From: Cloeon dipterum
Taxonomy: Eukaryota; Arthropoda; Insecta; Ephemeroptera; Baetidae
Length of the DNA: 64,000 nucleotides
Assembly (NCBI RefSeq): GCF_949628265.1
Contig: NC_088787.1
Coordinates: 15,862,501 to 15,926,500, forward strand
Reading direction: 5' to 3'
The notes beneath the pieces are model-generated. The model worked only from the letters and a program-made list of their open reading frames with translations. It made no database searches and had not been told where the DNA came from. Numbering within the stretch: position 1 is the stretch's first letter; every line of letters starts with the position of its first letter. The position numbers and the translations under genes were made by a program. This document shows, piece by piece, positions 1-14,629 of the stretch.

Positions 1-958
1 ATTATAAAGCTAATGAGTAATCTCACATCTCGCACTGGATGGCTCCGCTTTGAACCGCGTCAGAATTGTGCTGCACATATTATACCACAACTAATTAAAT
101 TGAGCTACTAGACGATTGAAAGAAAATCTTCTAATTGGCATAATTCAGGGCGATATTAATTTCAAAAAATCTTGAAGTGCAGACATTTTATTATTAATTC
201 TTGATACATATATTTCAGTGGGAGGCATTTCAATTTCTGATGAGTTTGTTATTCAGAAATTAAAATGGCCACTGAACCAAAAATTATTAAAACTGTCAAA
301 ACGTTGCTAGATTTCTAAAATAATCGTGTCTCGCTTAAATCTATCCAACGACGTATGCCTGATTATACGAGGAAACGTCATGTAACAAAATAACATAAGG
401 ATTCCCATTGAGAGACAAAGCTCGCTATTTGAACAGCACACAAACTTTGCTGCTGAAATTTTCTCGGAAATGCTTTTCACGTATTTCTAAGTATTCTCTC
501 AACTTTAAAAGTTTAGTTTATGTTTTGCAGTAAAGGTTTTCTTTAAGGTTTTCAAGTATGATTCCTGTTTAAAACCGAAACTAAATTTTTAATTTGATTT
601 TTCTATAGACTTGTATAGGCTTGTTTATAAATATCATGACTTTAGCAAAGCCTTCGTCATCAAGCATCATTAAAATAAAAAAAAGTCTGATCGAAACAAA
701 ATCATGAAACACAAGGCAGCTTCTTGGAATCCCTGCTCCGGCATCACGGCTAGTCTTTCTTTTTAATAATATTCAAAATTCACCTGATGGCGCCGGCATT
801 AGAGGCGCAGAGATTGCCGGAGCTCTGCTGGAATAATTAAGTGAAATGCGACACAAATTGCTAGAGGGGTGGCAGGCGGGGCTTAAAGAAGATGAAGCGG
901 CGCACTAATTACAATGCCGACTGTGGTGCAATATCAATTTCTGCCCATGCAAAATGCT

Positions 959-1008
<50 letters not shown>

Positions 1009-2296
1009 GCTGATATTATTTCCTCGATTTTTGTCGGTCGGTCTGTCTGTTGGTTCGTCGACCTGACAACAGTAAAATTCGTGAAAATAATAATCACGCA
1101 GCAACGCGATGGAGCAACGATCTATGTATCTGGCACGCGCGGTGATGTGCACCGCCGATAGCCAAGTGGAGCGCGACTGGCCGGCGGATGGCACTTCCTG
1201 TCGTGTGCGTGGCTGAATTTCCAACTGCGGAAAATTTCTAGTAAAGTTTCATGCTGGAATGACAATGCACGGGGGCCCAGTCAAGGATGCGAACATATCA
1301 GTATTTGTGGGAAACTGACTGTTTTCCCAAGGCTTATCAACGCAATCAAAAATATTTGTTACTGAATACAATATATTATAAATTCGGCTTCAAAATATAA
1401 TGAAAGCACATCAAACTTGAGTGTGAAGACCAAATTTTCAATTTTTTGTTTTATTAGAAAATATGTTATTCAAATGTTGTTAAAGGTTCCTTAGAAAGTA
1501 TGAAAATTGTGACAGTAATTCCTTATTGCAGTATCAAAACGTAATTAATAACAGATTTAGTATAACAAAATTTGATTCAAGTAACACAGTAACGCAGTAA
1601 GTAAATACAGTAACGCCTGCAGCTCGCCTGCATACCTTGCAGGCCTCTCAATAATAAAAAAGTAAAAACCCTTTTCGTGTTGACGAAGCACATTTAATTT
1701 GCTCCTAATGCTCTCCAGCGCAGCAATCAAGTGGAAAGGTAGGCAACAAGCAGACGACACGTACAAGACACGTTGCATACCTCTTGGATGGAAGGAGCTC
1801 GTAGGCCCAACATCTGCAGAGTGCGTAGAGAATGATGCAAACGTGAGATTCAACTACTTACTTACAGCACGAACGCTCAGCAATTTAAAACACTCAACAT
1901 GAATTAAAGTATCATGAGCCACCCCAAAATTTGGATCAACACACATGGAAGACGCTATCAAGCCTTACAAGTTTTCTCTCGCATACATCGACTGACAATT
2001 ACCTGGAAATATTAATCACCCTCTTTTCACCAAAATTTCGCGGAAATTTTGGATAGCAACATCCGATTCATAGAATCCAGTTGGCAACCCAAATATGATG
2101 GGAAATAATTATTTTGTTGTATTTCCCAGTACATGTTGGCAATCTTTTGAAGCGAAATTCCCCTCTCATGCTGGAAGCGAAAAGTAGCCGATTGAAATCA
2201 ATTAAGGGAGAGGCGAGCGGGAGAGCAATGCAGCGACGACGGGAGATGCATCCTCGGCTCTGCTCTCGGGTGCACATGGCGCACACACGGGCAGGG
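1..2296. other. non-coding stretch, no gene seen
   Basis: AT-rich DNA without a reading frame that has coding character. Apart from the (CT)n tract at 960-1005, the open frames here either start at non-ATG codons or run through the simple repeat. It could be intergenic DNA or an intron of a gene outside the window; the sequence does not decide. Confidence 0.6.
960..1005. repeat. (CT)n microsatellite
   Basis: An uninterrupted CT dinucleotide tract of about 46 bases. It creates long open frames on both strands (Ser-Leu repeats on plus, Arg-Glu repeats on minus) that should not be read as genes. Confidence 0.97.
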
Positions 2297-2452
2297 ATGG
2301 ACCGCGCATTAATCGATAAGGGTGCTGGGGTGGGGGGCCGCCATCAAGTACCATCCTACCTGCGGCACCTGCTGCAGTCCACGGCGGCCACTCGCGCTGA
2401 GCACATCAACGCAGCCTTCGCTCCGCTGGCCGCACCGGCTCTTGCTGCTTTC
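2297..2452 (+). other. weak candidate first coding exon
   Basis: From an ATG at 2297 the frame stays open for 52 codons and ends at a strong splice donor (GTGAGT at 2453) in phase 0. Third codon positions in the second half are mostly G or C, unlike the AT-rich surroundings, which is why it is listed. The predicted peptide is rich in Ala and Leu (for example SYLRHLLQS) and matches no family I recognise. No partner exon was found downstream. A GC-rich non-coding island is an equally good explanation. Confidence 0.15.
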
Positions 2453-5400
2453 GTGAGTACTGGTTGGGGCCTCTGGGGCCCTTACTTTGCTATTGAATTA
2501 GCTTCCAATATTTTTTTTTCAAGTTAGAACGATATTTTTTTAAGATTCCTTGATTTCTGTCAGTTCATTTATCTCGTTTACATTGAAACACGTGGGTTGA
2601 TTATTGTAGGAATTTTTAATCGATTGTACATTTAGCACCTGTACATATATCATAAATATTTTAATTTGTTGAAAAATCGAACTAATATCGGATTTGGATA
2701 CCTGTTAATGCTTATGATATATAATTTCCAATAGTACCTTTTAATTTATGAACTAGTTGTTATCAAACGCAGCAAATACCAAGATTTTTAATTTAAAAAT
2801 TCAAAATCTTTTTTAATTTAGTTTTGAATTTAATTTTTACAACACAAAGAGTTTGTCATTAATCTCAATATCTTGTTCCGTCCATGTTATAATTTTGTTA
2901 ACTCAAAAAAATTTTTTTTAACTAATAAGTATTTGCAAATCTCAGTGGCCCAAAATGTTTTAGCGGAATCCAGCTCTCAACAAATCCATTTTTCGCACTC
3001 TCTCCGTGAGTAAGCCTCGGCTTTCGCGCGTTCTGCCAGCGCGCAAATTAAAAAGCGTCCGCACAGATTTATTTCGGTGAAAACTTGCTTCTACCTCACT
3101 CTCGGCTACTTTTCAACATTGATATTCCGCAAGAATTTTATTATGAAAAGCGCTGTGAGAGTGAGGAGACGGGCTCCAGCCGAGGGAGAGGCTTGGGGTT
3201 TGCAATGCGATTACACGGGGATTATTAATGGGCCACTCTAGCAAGGTAATTACACCTTGCAGGGGGTAGTAATTACTTTGCAAGTAAATACTCTCGGCTG
3301 CAGAAGGCCCGCTTTTAATTTGTCACCCTGACGTCTTCCTCTCAGCGGTGCACGCAACACTTAAAAATGATGGTTCGCGGCGCGCGTCTTTCAACCCCCC
3401 AAATCTCAGCTTGTAAAATTTCACAGCTTTTGGAAAATTAATTTAACAATTTTATCCTGCCGAGAGTTGAATTTCGCGTTGTAATTAAGTGTTTCAGTCA
3501 TTCTTGACATTGATAGCAATGAAAAGGAAAAACTCGTTGAGCGAATCTTCTCTTCCAAGCCGCCGGTTCTGTAAAGAAGCTACAATATCAAAAGCCAATT
3601 TGTTTGCGTACATAAAATTCCCATAAAGTCTGAGAAAAATGTATTTCACCGGGAGCAATATTAATCTCACTCAGCGCAAAGTAATAGGGTTTTAAAGCGT
3701 GATTCCAGTAGGCCGCGCATAACGTTAGCGTTCCGTCGTCCAGGCGGGTGAATGATATGCAAATGAGGCCAGAGATGTGATCAGCATGCGACTCGTGTCT
3801 GGGCCTAATGATGCCATAGTCAGGTGCAACGACAGCCTCCAACAATGCAGCCGCGGCTAATCCAATATAAGCGGCAGCAAAGCTCGCAGCCTGACAACGT
3901 GATTTAATCAAGCCATCATTTCACTACTCTGCTGGCTGGATTAAAAATCGCGAAATTTTCGGAAACGTCTTTTGATCAAAAGTGATCGCACGTCCATTGT
4001 CTGCTTGACGTTTCTTTGTCTTTTCAAGCTATTCATTTTATTTTAAATAGGTTTATTGCAGACACTTCTTTTCATAATGATTAAAAATGACAATTTTGGT
4101 TGAGTTCTTAATATCTAACATTATGTAATTGTAAATTACTAATTTTCATTTCGTGACAGTTAAAAACTCATTATTTGAATCAACTCACGATTAAAAAGCC
4201 AATGCTTGGATTTGAAAATAATTAGACAAGACTGGTCTGGATTTAGATATTTTTGCAGAAGCAAATGAAGAATCTAAATATCTTCAGCATAAGCTTTTCA
4301 ATATTGTTGATAAAAAAGTCAATTCGGAATCCGATAATATAGATATCATTTCCCTTACAACTGAATTTTTGAAATAGATGAATTCCCCATTAGCGAGCTT
4401 TAGTTGGAGTCCATTCCAAGCATCTATAGAAATCTAAATTTAAAAAAATCTAATCTTTCATGTCACTCAACAAAGCAACTAATTATAATACTATTCGAAG
4501 AGAAAATCCGACATTTGTTTTTAAGCTTGAATAGGTGCTGCCGCAGATGCTGACTCGCGTAACGGGTTCAATCCCATTCAATTTCTAATCATTGCAATTG
4601 CCATTGAAGCGCAATCTGTGCTCGTCGACGTAAAACTCAACGATATTACCCCCGGGGCTTTTATTTGCTACCGTTAGATCCAATAGTAGCCAATCGAGCA
4701 TTAATCCGCTTTATACATTGGCCACAATCGATGAAATGGGCCGCGACGCATACATACCAACATCAGCAACGCCGAAGGAAAACTTTTGCACCCCCTATCA
4801 CAGGCAGCAGGGTGCTGTTTATTTATTTCTCTCCTCGACGAACAAGTTGGGGAAGCGAGCAGGTGTTCTGAGGTAATTAACGACTTGCGCTGGAATTATT
4901 TGCGCGGTAAAAAATGGTTTCGTCAGGGCGTCTCTCGCTCTCTTTCTCTGCAAAATGAGAAAGTAAGTTGTAAGCTCATTTCGCAGCGGGAGAGATAGAA
5001 GAAGTTGTCGGAACTCTTCCGTCTTTGATCGCGACTCCATTTCAAAGCCGCAGATTTTTGTTAACAAACTTGTGCAGCCAATTTTCGTTTCACAAAACTC
5101 GGCTCGTTGATTGGCAGATCCAAATGATCAGAGGATATAATTTTATAATGCTGAACCCTTTGATAAAAATCGTTTTCTGCCTGGCGCGAGAAGGTAAGCT
5201 TGAAAAGGGCATTTCCTCGGGTGCAGCCAACACAAATATTGACCGAAATCATAATGAAAGTGCGAACGTAGATATTGCGACGCGACTAGACTAGATTTCG
5301 CCAGCCTTTATGACTTTGCTCCAAACTTATTTACAATGGCCTGGCCGCAGACGCTTTGACAAGATTCACTACCCAGACTTAATAGGACCTTCTTTCAACC

Positions 5401-8400
5401 CGAGAATGGGGGCTCTTTCCTACCTAAAGTGTTGCTCCCCTTTAACGTTTCCTAAGCCTTTGCCATCCAAGGCATGCAATTTTCTGCAAAATTGGAGGCG
5501 AGCGTCAACAAGGAACAACCGCACAGAGACAGACTTTGCAACAACGATTACGTGTATCATTGTTACTGCTTTCATTATTCAAGCTCATTGCCGGTACGTC
5601 GCTTAATTCGTTTCTGCCGTCCATTACTAGAGTTAATCAATTGTTTATTCTTTTGAAGAACTTTAAAATAGTAATTAGATTATTTTTGTTTTTTGTTAAC
5701 ATACTATTTATTTTCATGTAATAATAATTATGTATGAGCGCGCACTTGTATATTCTTGCAGTTATCACATAGAGTACATAACATTCAAAGTGTAAATTTT
5801 AATTTGATGTTACTTCTCAAGAACACGTCTAGTGAATTGATCAAACTTTTTTTAATATCATCTTCATTCAACATGTTCTTGGGATTGATCTCGCCTCTCA
5901 ACTACGGCAAAGGTTTTTCTAATTCTTCAAAACAATGCGTTATTTCAATGGATGTAAATTCAGTAGCTATTCGAATTTCTCTTTCCAGTAGAAATCTCGC
6001 AATTTTAAATCAATAATAAAAAAATCGAGAATTCTATTGAAACAGAGGAAATCGACTATTTGCTGTAATGACTGGTATTGTAAATTTTGTATGCTCGTCC
6101 CCTAGCTATTATCCGTCCTAGAATTCAAACCACCAGCGGATTCCTCAACCAGAAGTGCCTGCTTATCAAGCCTCTTACAGTTCGGGTTTCAAGACGACAG
6201 AACCGTGATTTTATGACAGGTTCGTTGTCGACGAAACCTGCACCTGATGAGGCAGTGCCAGCTCGCTAATTAATTAGCCCGATAATCAGGCAGCTCTCTG
6301 TCTCTCTCACTCACTCATAGTCTGATAATATCGAGCGCTCGCGTGGAGCATCGGATTCGGCGTGATGGAGAGGTGGCAAATTGAAAGTGACGGCCCCCTG
6401 GGCACTATTGCGTGTCATGTTCCGCACCTGCAAATGAGCCCACATTGTACTCGCTGTTGTTGTTTTGCCGATAGCACTCGGATTTGAACTTGCGCAAAAT
6501 GGCCCTCTGGCGTTGCTATTCGCCGTGGAATGTAGCGATTACCGTGCAGAATGTTTACCGATACATTCATATACTAGTCAGCCCGGTGTTGAAATTTCAT
6601 CCCTGGATCTGGTGCGACACGTGCGTTGCGAAATGTGCAGGCGCAGCTGAATTTGTTTTCATTTGCGAGTGCTCCTCGCAATTTTTTATCCTGCAAAGTA
6701 GCGAGAATGCCACTGTTATTTTCACTGAAGCAAGAGAAGGAGTTTATTGTAAATTCTCCCTTTCGCAATACGATCCTCAGGGCGGACGTAAGGATTCGCA
6801 ATGTCAATGCTCCAACTCCGAGCTGCATCAAATTCCAACGAATTTAATAAGCCCGAGGCATTCACGTTATTTCATGGAAAGCTAATACCGTAATTCATTC
6901 CTCCGATGTAAATTTCCTTACTGAGAAGATGTCTGTACCTGGCGAAGCCGATATTATGCTAAACTCTTGCTCGTCGAAATATTTGAAATGTTCGTGAAAT
7001 GGTGACTTGTAAATTTATCTTTATTTAAAATTTGTATGATGAAGGTTGTAAAAATTGTTAGAATTGTTGTAGCATTTAATATCTCATTGTAATCCAACGT
7101 GTTGTTATTTTGAAAGACAAAAACATCAGACCTAGCTAGTTTTCTTGAATTTATCTCAAATTAATTTTTCTCTTTTATATGTAAGAACAAATCATTATCA
7201 ATCGTAAAGAAATTAACGACTTAATTATAATCCTACAAGTAAAAACGTGATTTGAGCCAAACTTTCCCATCATTTTATTTTTTTTCTATTGTCAGGAGAA
7301 GTGGTCGCGTGGTATTTCTCCGGAATTCTAATTAGAGTAGCGTGTCACAATAGTGCGACGTCGAGTCTCTGTACACAAGCAGAATAACTCGGGGATGTGG
7401 AGTGCATTCGCTGTGAGAGGGTGCATTCGGTCAGGACAGCGCCACGAACACAATGGCTGTGATAATGCGCTGGTTAAGTGGCTTGTTAGGCGCCGAGTCG
7501 ACGACAATTCTCGGCGTCGTGTCGCCCTGCGAAAAAAGGTGTTTTTGTGCACCAGCAATGGGAGCAGAACTATTTACGTCAGATGTATTCGCAGGCAGGA
7601 AGGGCGGGCCAAGGGGCTGAGAAATGAGAAAAAGAAGAGCCCTCGAGAAGGGCGAATGTTGTTAAATGTCAACCAAATCGAATATTCTCGCTCGCTGCCG
7701 CCGCCTGCAGTGGAAATTTTCTTCAAAACATCATCACGGGGACAAGTTTTGCAGCAGAAGCAGAAGCAGTGGCGGCGACGACGCCAACGACGAGCGGATG
7801 AAAATGTAATCCAACAGAGGCGCGCCGATGAGAAAAGTTGAGAGCAAAAATCGAATTCGAGCGGGCCGCGAACGTAAATACGCATCATGTGACGTAAGGG
7901 ATGCTTGCTTGTTTGCTCGGCGCGATCAAGTAAATAAAAAGAAAGCGATGGAATAGTTTTTGCACCGTTTGCTCTAGGTGAATTTGCGGAGAACACATTT
8001 GATTATTAGTTTTGAAAAAGGGTAAAAACGACAATATTTTTTCTGGACTGTTATTTATTTAGGAAAACTCGGTCTGAACACCGCTAATTTCATTAGGTTG
8101 ATATATGATTTGGAACTTGCAACATCGTGTGAGAGTTAGAGAAAAGGAATAAATTCATAGCATATTAAAATTTACAAAATTTTATTTGTTATTACGAATT
8201 GCAAATAAAACAGGTTAATGATAACTGATGAGTTGATTTACTATGTACCTAATTGTTTGCAGCAAATTTGAACAAATTTAAATTAAAACAGCGATGGGAA
8301 CCTGAACAGTTTTCCACCCTCGCGGTGCTTTGTGATTGTTGATGCGCAGCTGTGTATTAATAATAATGCTGGCCAGTGTACTCGAGTAATTAAATCACGT

Positions 8401-9049
8401 GCGTGGAATTAATTTAGCTTGTCAAACAATGTAACCCAATTACAACAGCGCCATCCTGTCCACGAGGGGGCGTCTTCCGCCTCTGCAACCTTGTTACCTT
8501 CGTCTCGGCGCTCTGGATTTTATCTAATTGAGACGTTCATTACTCGACTCTTGCACAACAAACTCAGCTGAAAGAGTTTTTAAATAAACTTGCTAATTGA
8601 ATGCGATTAAGAGGCCGAAAATATCAAACGCGCAGGATTAGCTCCACGAAAACATAATGAGCCCGGTCTTTTTCAACAGGAAAAGACGTGTAGGAGCACT
8701 ATATTGATTTAGAAAAAGCTACAAACTTTCGGGATGGCGCTTCTTAGTCCCTTCCGACTCTATTTCTAATCATTCAAGTCAACAAAAACAGAACACCAAT
8801 GAGCCACGCCAGGTGAGTCGGTTTTAATTAATTTCTGGTTCGCGTTCGTATGTAGCAGACCAACATTGTGGCCGGAGAGGAACTCTCCAGAGGGGTTGAT
8901 CAGAGCATCGGGCGTGCCTTTGACTGCATGACATTCCGACCTGTGCTCACCATTGAAAGCAACTCTCTCTCTCGCACTTTTAGATAGCCGTGGGGTGGTG
9001 TTGTTGTAGCAGGTTAAAAGAGCCGTGATTTCCGCCTGTTTTGTTTCAG
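2453..9049. other. non-coding stretch, no gene seen
   Basis: A mosaic of AT-rich DNA and short GC-richer islands (around 3.0-3.4, 3.7-3.9 and 7.3-7.9 kb). Long open frames occur (6484-6885 and 7353-7841 on plus) but their compositions are not protein-like and no splice structure supports them. I see no RNA gene or mobile element. Confidence 0.5.
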
Positions 9050-9166
9050 GGGTGGCTTTTTGCTGCGACGGGGTGGAAGCGGGTCCGCCTGTCCACCTCA
9101 CCCCTTCCGCCACTTCAACTTCTTCTTCTGCTTCTTTGCCACCCCCCGGCGGCCGCGATCGATAAG
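9050..9166 (+). other. weak candidate internal exon
   Basis: A 117-base GC-rich block is bounded by a good acceptor (TTTGTTTCAG, ending 9049) and a good donor (GTGAGT from 9167). Two frames are fully open; a third ends in TAA at the donor. None gives a recognisable domain. It is listed because the splice signals are well formed, not because the peptide is convincing. Confidence 0.15.
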
Positions 9167-10057
9167 GTGAGTGCCGGCTGCACACCCACTGCATCCCCTC
9201 TTGGCGGCCGGCGACTCTGTGTGAGGGTGGCGCCGGGGTGCTTGCGGCGCCGGGGCCACCGCTGCTCCTCTGGACGCCCCTCGGGTGGACAAGGTTTACT
9301 TAGAATGAGATGGGGCTGATTTTTTTACTCTCCGCGATCCAATTTGGAAGCGGCATGCGTAAGGGATCATTTGAGTGTATTGAGCCAGAAATAATTGTTT
9401 ACGAATAAGCGTAAAAGAGGATTTTATGGGTGAGAATATAATCTGAGAAAAGCTGTTGGCGTAAGATTTGACGTTTGACTTGTAGAAGGGAGAACCAATC
9501 AAATCAATGTCCATTCGATACACATATAGTTTTCTGTAAGACGTTTTGTGAATGATTCACAAGCACTCAAAGAGATTTGCGATCTAATAAGTCAGAAACA
9601 AGCAGATGCAAAGAAGAAAAATTAATGAAAAATTATTTGTTTATGTAGTTTTATGCCTGTAGCTCGTTTAAGTAATAAATCAAAATTAATTATTCGAATA
9701 TAATGTGAAATATGATCGACTTCAACAAAATATTTCTTCTCGAACCTTTATGAAAAATATTATAATTTATGACGCCCCTAATTGATGCTATATTCCAGCT
9801 AAAAGCAACGTCACATCGCATAAATAGGAGCGAAATGCAACAAATAATAACTAAATCTCGTTACATATATGAGAGATATTGTAGAAAAAAACTTAGAAAA
9901 TGTAGAATTTTTGACTGCTGAATCTTTCTTCAATCTTTTAGCCTCTTATTTTGGATTTTATGGAAGCAACATCATTAGTTGTGAAAACCGATCTACTTCG
10001 TCTTCCTTGCCGGGGAGATTATCTGATGCGAAACTAAAGCCATCCAAGCCACCAGTC

Positions 10058-10168
<111 letters not shown>

Positions 10169-11656
10169 GTGGAGCCGTTTAATTAAAACGAATGGCAACA
10201 ACACAAGCGGTAGTAAACTCATCAGGGTGTATTTTTTACGATCAGCAATAAAGCATCACGAGTCATTAAAACTGCTGCTTTTTATAAGTTGTAAAATAAA
10301 TAGAATGAGCTCGTTGTAGCTGCTGTTGGTGCAACTGCAAAGTTGATGCTTTTATATCGTTTCGCAGGCGAAAACTTTTCCTGTTGGCATCTCTTTAATA
10401 AGCCACTTGTTATGTGTGGACCCGCGCGGCAGATAAAGCGGAGCGGGTAGCGAGTGGAGCTGAGCCGAGCAGAGCGAGCGAGCGAGCGACACATCTGTGC
10501 CCGCACACGAAATCCCCTTTCTTCTTTTTATTCCGGCGGCATCCTTCGAGTGGCTGGGATAAATGTCTTCTTCACGAGGGGCGTAAGAGGATTCGAGATT
10601 TCTTCACGTTCAAGCATGAAAATGTTTTGGCTTTATGTGAAAACAAAATAAAAGGAAATACGCGGCGGCTACCTTCTCTTTCGTCGGCTCACCCTCTTTT
10701 CTTCTGCTGCCTGCAAATATTTTATGCGGTGCCTGGTGCTTCTTTTAACAGCGCCAGCCCAATTTTATACCCCGCATGGAAGAGCTTGCTTTTCTCTAGA
10801 TGAACGCCACTAATCCCGCTGCTTTGCGCAGAATTTGAAGTGTTCAACCAGCACTCCTGTGTGCGAAAAATGCTTGTATTTTATGTTTCGCGGTAGCAAA
10901 ACTGCTTACACAACAATGGCGGCTTATAAGTTTTTCTGAACGAGCATCCCTTTTATATTTAATGGAGAAAATAGGTACCCTGGTTGTAAAAAGATTGAAT
11001 CAACCTCTCTGGAAACCAATATCTAATAATTTGGTACAACACCTATAAATAATGTCAATTCTATTTGAAAATTAAAATCATAATAAAAGTAATGGTAAAA
11101 AACCATTTTACACTGTTAGTCCAAGCACCTGCACGCAGAGAGCGAGAATTTAAGTTCCAAGCGAAACTCACGGTTTTGGCTTATGTTAGACAAAAATCAT
11201 CAAAATTCAAAACGCAGTTGACAGCCTGCGGAAAAATCACAATTTTTTTTTTATCTTTGTGACACCTCTTTGGAAAATTTAGAGAAAATTCTGTTTTCTC
11301 ATTATTAAATGATTTTACAATGGCTACTTCCTTGAGCAGTTAACAAGGAATGGAGTCGAAAAATTATAAAAATTAAATAATATTGCATATCATCGATCTG
11401 CTAGAATTGCACTTTAAAAGTGCATTTGATTCCTTTTTGCAAACACGAAAGTTAATTGATCAACGTCAGAGGACACTTAGGGGTCATTTTTAATTAATAA
11501 GCCCAGTGCATATTTTTAAACCTGAGAAGGTAGCCTCAATGGATGTTAGAAGTTTACCTGATGATCACCTATCACCAGGTTAAAAAAACCTGAAAATTTC
11601 AGAACTCCTTCCGTATTTGTCCACTTGTAAATTTGTCTCGACTTTTTTTGCTTTTT

Positions 11657-11747
11657 TATCCCTGTCCGAGGACCGGGAAGGGTGCGCACTGCATTGGCAC
11701 GAATGCTGAAACCCGAGTCCCAATAACACCGCGAACGGTGTTACTTA
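11657..11747 (-). repeat. possible short dispersed repeat (copy 1)
   Basis: Read on the minus strand, the core GCGGTGTTATTGGGAC and about a dozen preceding bases (GTAACACCGTTC) match a stretch near 38908-38935 on the plus strand (GTTACCCGCTCG then the same core). The other end carries an 8-bp near-perfect stem (CCCTGTCC / GGACCGGG, 11660-11677). This is compatible with a short SINE-like element, but the shared core is short and family membership is an inference. Confidence 0.3.
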
Positions 11748-14586
11748 CTTTCTTTCTTACTCTTAAAGACGCATATTAAGTGTAGCTTAACTTCATTTTC
11801 TTAGTTTAGGGCAAATTTTTAACAATATTATGCTTCCTAAAGGTTATGGCTAGACCAGAAAAGTCCATAAAATGTACGCAAACGAAGTAACTTCCAACTC
11901 TTTGCAAACGAACATCATACAAAATTTTGAAATATTAAAAAAAATCATGTTTATAAATTTGAGAAGTTTGAAGATCGAAATTCTCTTCTAGGTCAAACTT
12001 TAGTCGAGGGTAGTTTAATATAATATATGAAATGCACAACAACGCCACAGAATCGGGAAAACAGGGATTTATGTAAAAGCATGTTACCTTGAACGTGGCT
12101 GAGAAAAAGTTGTACAAAAATTGTGCTTTTTGTGCGGCGCATATCCACGCAAAACGGTCCACTCAAGTTCAACAATGGATGATGGATGTTTGCCTAATGC
12201 TGCGGCATTGAGTCTGGTCGAGGGCCGGCGTCTCACTCACAATCACTCGGCCAAGAGCGAACGCGGCTCGACGGACGTGATGCCGCCGCAGGTATATGCA
12301 TACGCGCAGTTTGTTAGTGACCGAGCCTCTGGGGGCTCTCGCCATCTTAAAATCAATACACTCTGAATATATCTCGAGCCCCGACGCGTTGACAGCGCGG
12401 TGCGTTTCATTTTTTTAACAGCAGGTAATCCTTTCATAATCCGACCAACACACAAATATATTAAGTTATATGGGCGAGCGGCAGGTGGTTTATTTTCATT
12501 CGCTCCACCCAGCAGCCTTTTTGAGCTCGCGCGTCGCATCGTCAAAATTGAATTTCGCCGTGTGGCGTTTGGGAATCGTTTTTAAATTGGTTCCCAACGC
12601 CGGCCGCTTTCCCCCGATTATGCGAATAAATGATTTTATCAGCTACACATAGATTCCCGTGGTGATTTCGCAGGATATCCAATGGAACGGATGGAGAGGG
12701 CCCGTATATAAATATTAATTCAGCGGGGAGTGAAGCGTGCGCTCACAATTTAATTCAATGTGGCAGTTATCTCTCGCGCGTTGCGTCAAAGGCAGAAAAA
12801 TACACAGGAGGAACTTGTTGATACAAGTGTTTTTATGAATGTATCCATTGGTTTAACTTGTTTTATCACCGCTACGCTTTTAAAAACACTTAAGGTGACA
12901 TTTACGGGTGAAATCGAAGTTTAATTGAATATCAACAAAGAATGATACCATTTTTTTTAAACCAATAAAATATTAATACAAAAAATAAGCGATCCTCTCG
13001 TATTCTTTTTTTACTTATTCATTCAGTTCAATTAAAATTTTTTAAATGAAAATCGAAAAAAACACATAGGGAAACATTTGGCATTATTTGTAGCAAGCTA
13101 CTGAAACTCATGATCAAAATAATATCCTTCCCTTTCTAACTACTCGCCACACTGCAGTCAATTTTAAATGTGCATTTAGTTTAATCTACCTTCATTGCCA
13201 CTCTAAATATACAGCTAAATTATTCAACATTTCATTCACCATAGTTGAAATTGAGGTTTACAACTATGGATTAAAATGAAATCATTTTGAGAAAATTTAA
13301 ATTAACAAGTAGTCAATATGTTTTAAAAAATTCTTAATGTGCAAATAAACTTATTCCATAGCCATAAACAACAAGCTTTTAGTCGATCATGAAAATTGAT
13401 TTCGAGTCTTGTCAAATGAAGTCTTTCCTAAATAGCCTAAATATTTTGACGAATCGATTTACTAACCAGAGGTATATTTTTGATTCGGGGAATCGGGATG
13501 TGCTAGACTGCCCTCTCCTTTAGAATGAAGTCAAATTCGAGTGATTAAGTCTTGACGTGCTCGAGAGGGTAGCGGCAAAGTCAAAGGGATGGCTCAGCTC
13601 ACGCTAGAGCGGGCGCCCTTTTTAAACATTCCGCGGCCGCCCATCTCATTCAAAGGGCCACTTTGACCCTGGCAGTGGCAGCTCCGTTTCACGCTCTGCC
13701 GCTCCAATGCGCGCGCTCATTTTTTGACTCTTATTCTCTTTACACCCTTTTATTTCGCCACCGCCGCAGCACCTACTTAATAAAAATGAGTCGTGAATGC
13801 AAATTCTGTTGGGGGAGAGAAAGAGCAGAGGAAACAGGCAGCGACCGGTGCTGGGTGGCGCCAGCGAATTTATTTTTTAATCCGCCTTTTTTCACGCGCC
13901 AAACAAGGCAAAAGCCGACCCTTTTGTTTTCATGCTGATGAAAAACGTGCAAAAGCACCCCTTTGCCACAAGTTGAAATTTACTGATCTAAAAACAGTGA
14001 ACCGGTTTGACGGACGAAAATAAATGCGGCTCATGTCACGCTGGCATGAGTTTGCAAACTATTTCTATCCCTTGCGTCCTTTCCAAATAAAAAAAGAATT
14101 TATTTAAAGGTTGGAAATTTGATCCAATTTTTCCTTATCTATTTCAGGTCGCTAAGGTTTTGCATGCGTTTACTTATTTTATGTTTGAAGCCTGAAATAT
14201 TGATAAAGTAACATTTCCGAATTTCACCAAAAATAAAGCTAACTGGACCGGTGGACCGTCAGCACTTTGGATCTGTACTGGAATAGACTGAAAGTTTGGA
14301 ATCTAATATTCATTAATATTATAATATCATACACGACTTCTCACTTCTCAGTAAGACCAATAAAAAATTCACCAGAAAAAGTTAGCCCAAAAGGGAACGC
14401 GTATGAAATTTTCAAAGAACTTCTCGATTCACAAGACGAACTGGCGTCTGGAAAGACGTTGATTAGACTTTTAGTCGTTCAGTCGCGTCGAGCGGGCTGC
14501 ATAATCACTCTCTTTCTTTCTTGGCGGAGCGGAGCACGCAAGATTGATCGCTCCTGCAAACGCAAGCAGACAATTTCAGCAGTGCA

Positions 14587-14588
<2 letters not shown>

Positions 14589-14626
<38 letters not shown>
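14589..14626. repeat. (CT)n microsatellite
   Basis: A perfect CT tract of 38 bases inside otherwise ordinary non-coding DNA. It is responsible for the Ser-Leu run in an open frame at 14267-14659, which is therefore not called. Confidence 0.97.

Positions 14627-14629
<3 letters not shown>

Noticed and set aside
892..1224. Open frames with Ser-Leu or Arg-Glu repeats on both strands
   Set aside because: They exist only because the (CT)n tract has no stop codon in any frame. The same applies at 9869-10222, 14267-14659 and 36983-37342.
4553..4590. tRNA-like T-arm (GGGTTCAATCCC)
   Set aside because: The loop is one base short of a normal T-loop, the outer stem does not pair, and no anticodon or acceptor stem can be folded upstream.
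6484..6885. 133-codon plus-strand open frame
   Set aside because: Overlaps other open frames on both strands; no domain, signal peptide, splice sites or coding-like composition.
7353..7841. 162-codon Arg/Lys-rich open frame
   Set aside because: Purine-rich DNA gives runs of Arg, Lys and Gln. There is no recognisable domain, and an equally long frame lies on the opposite strand.
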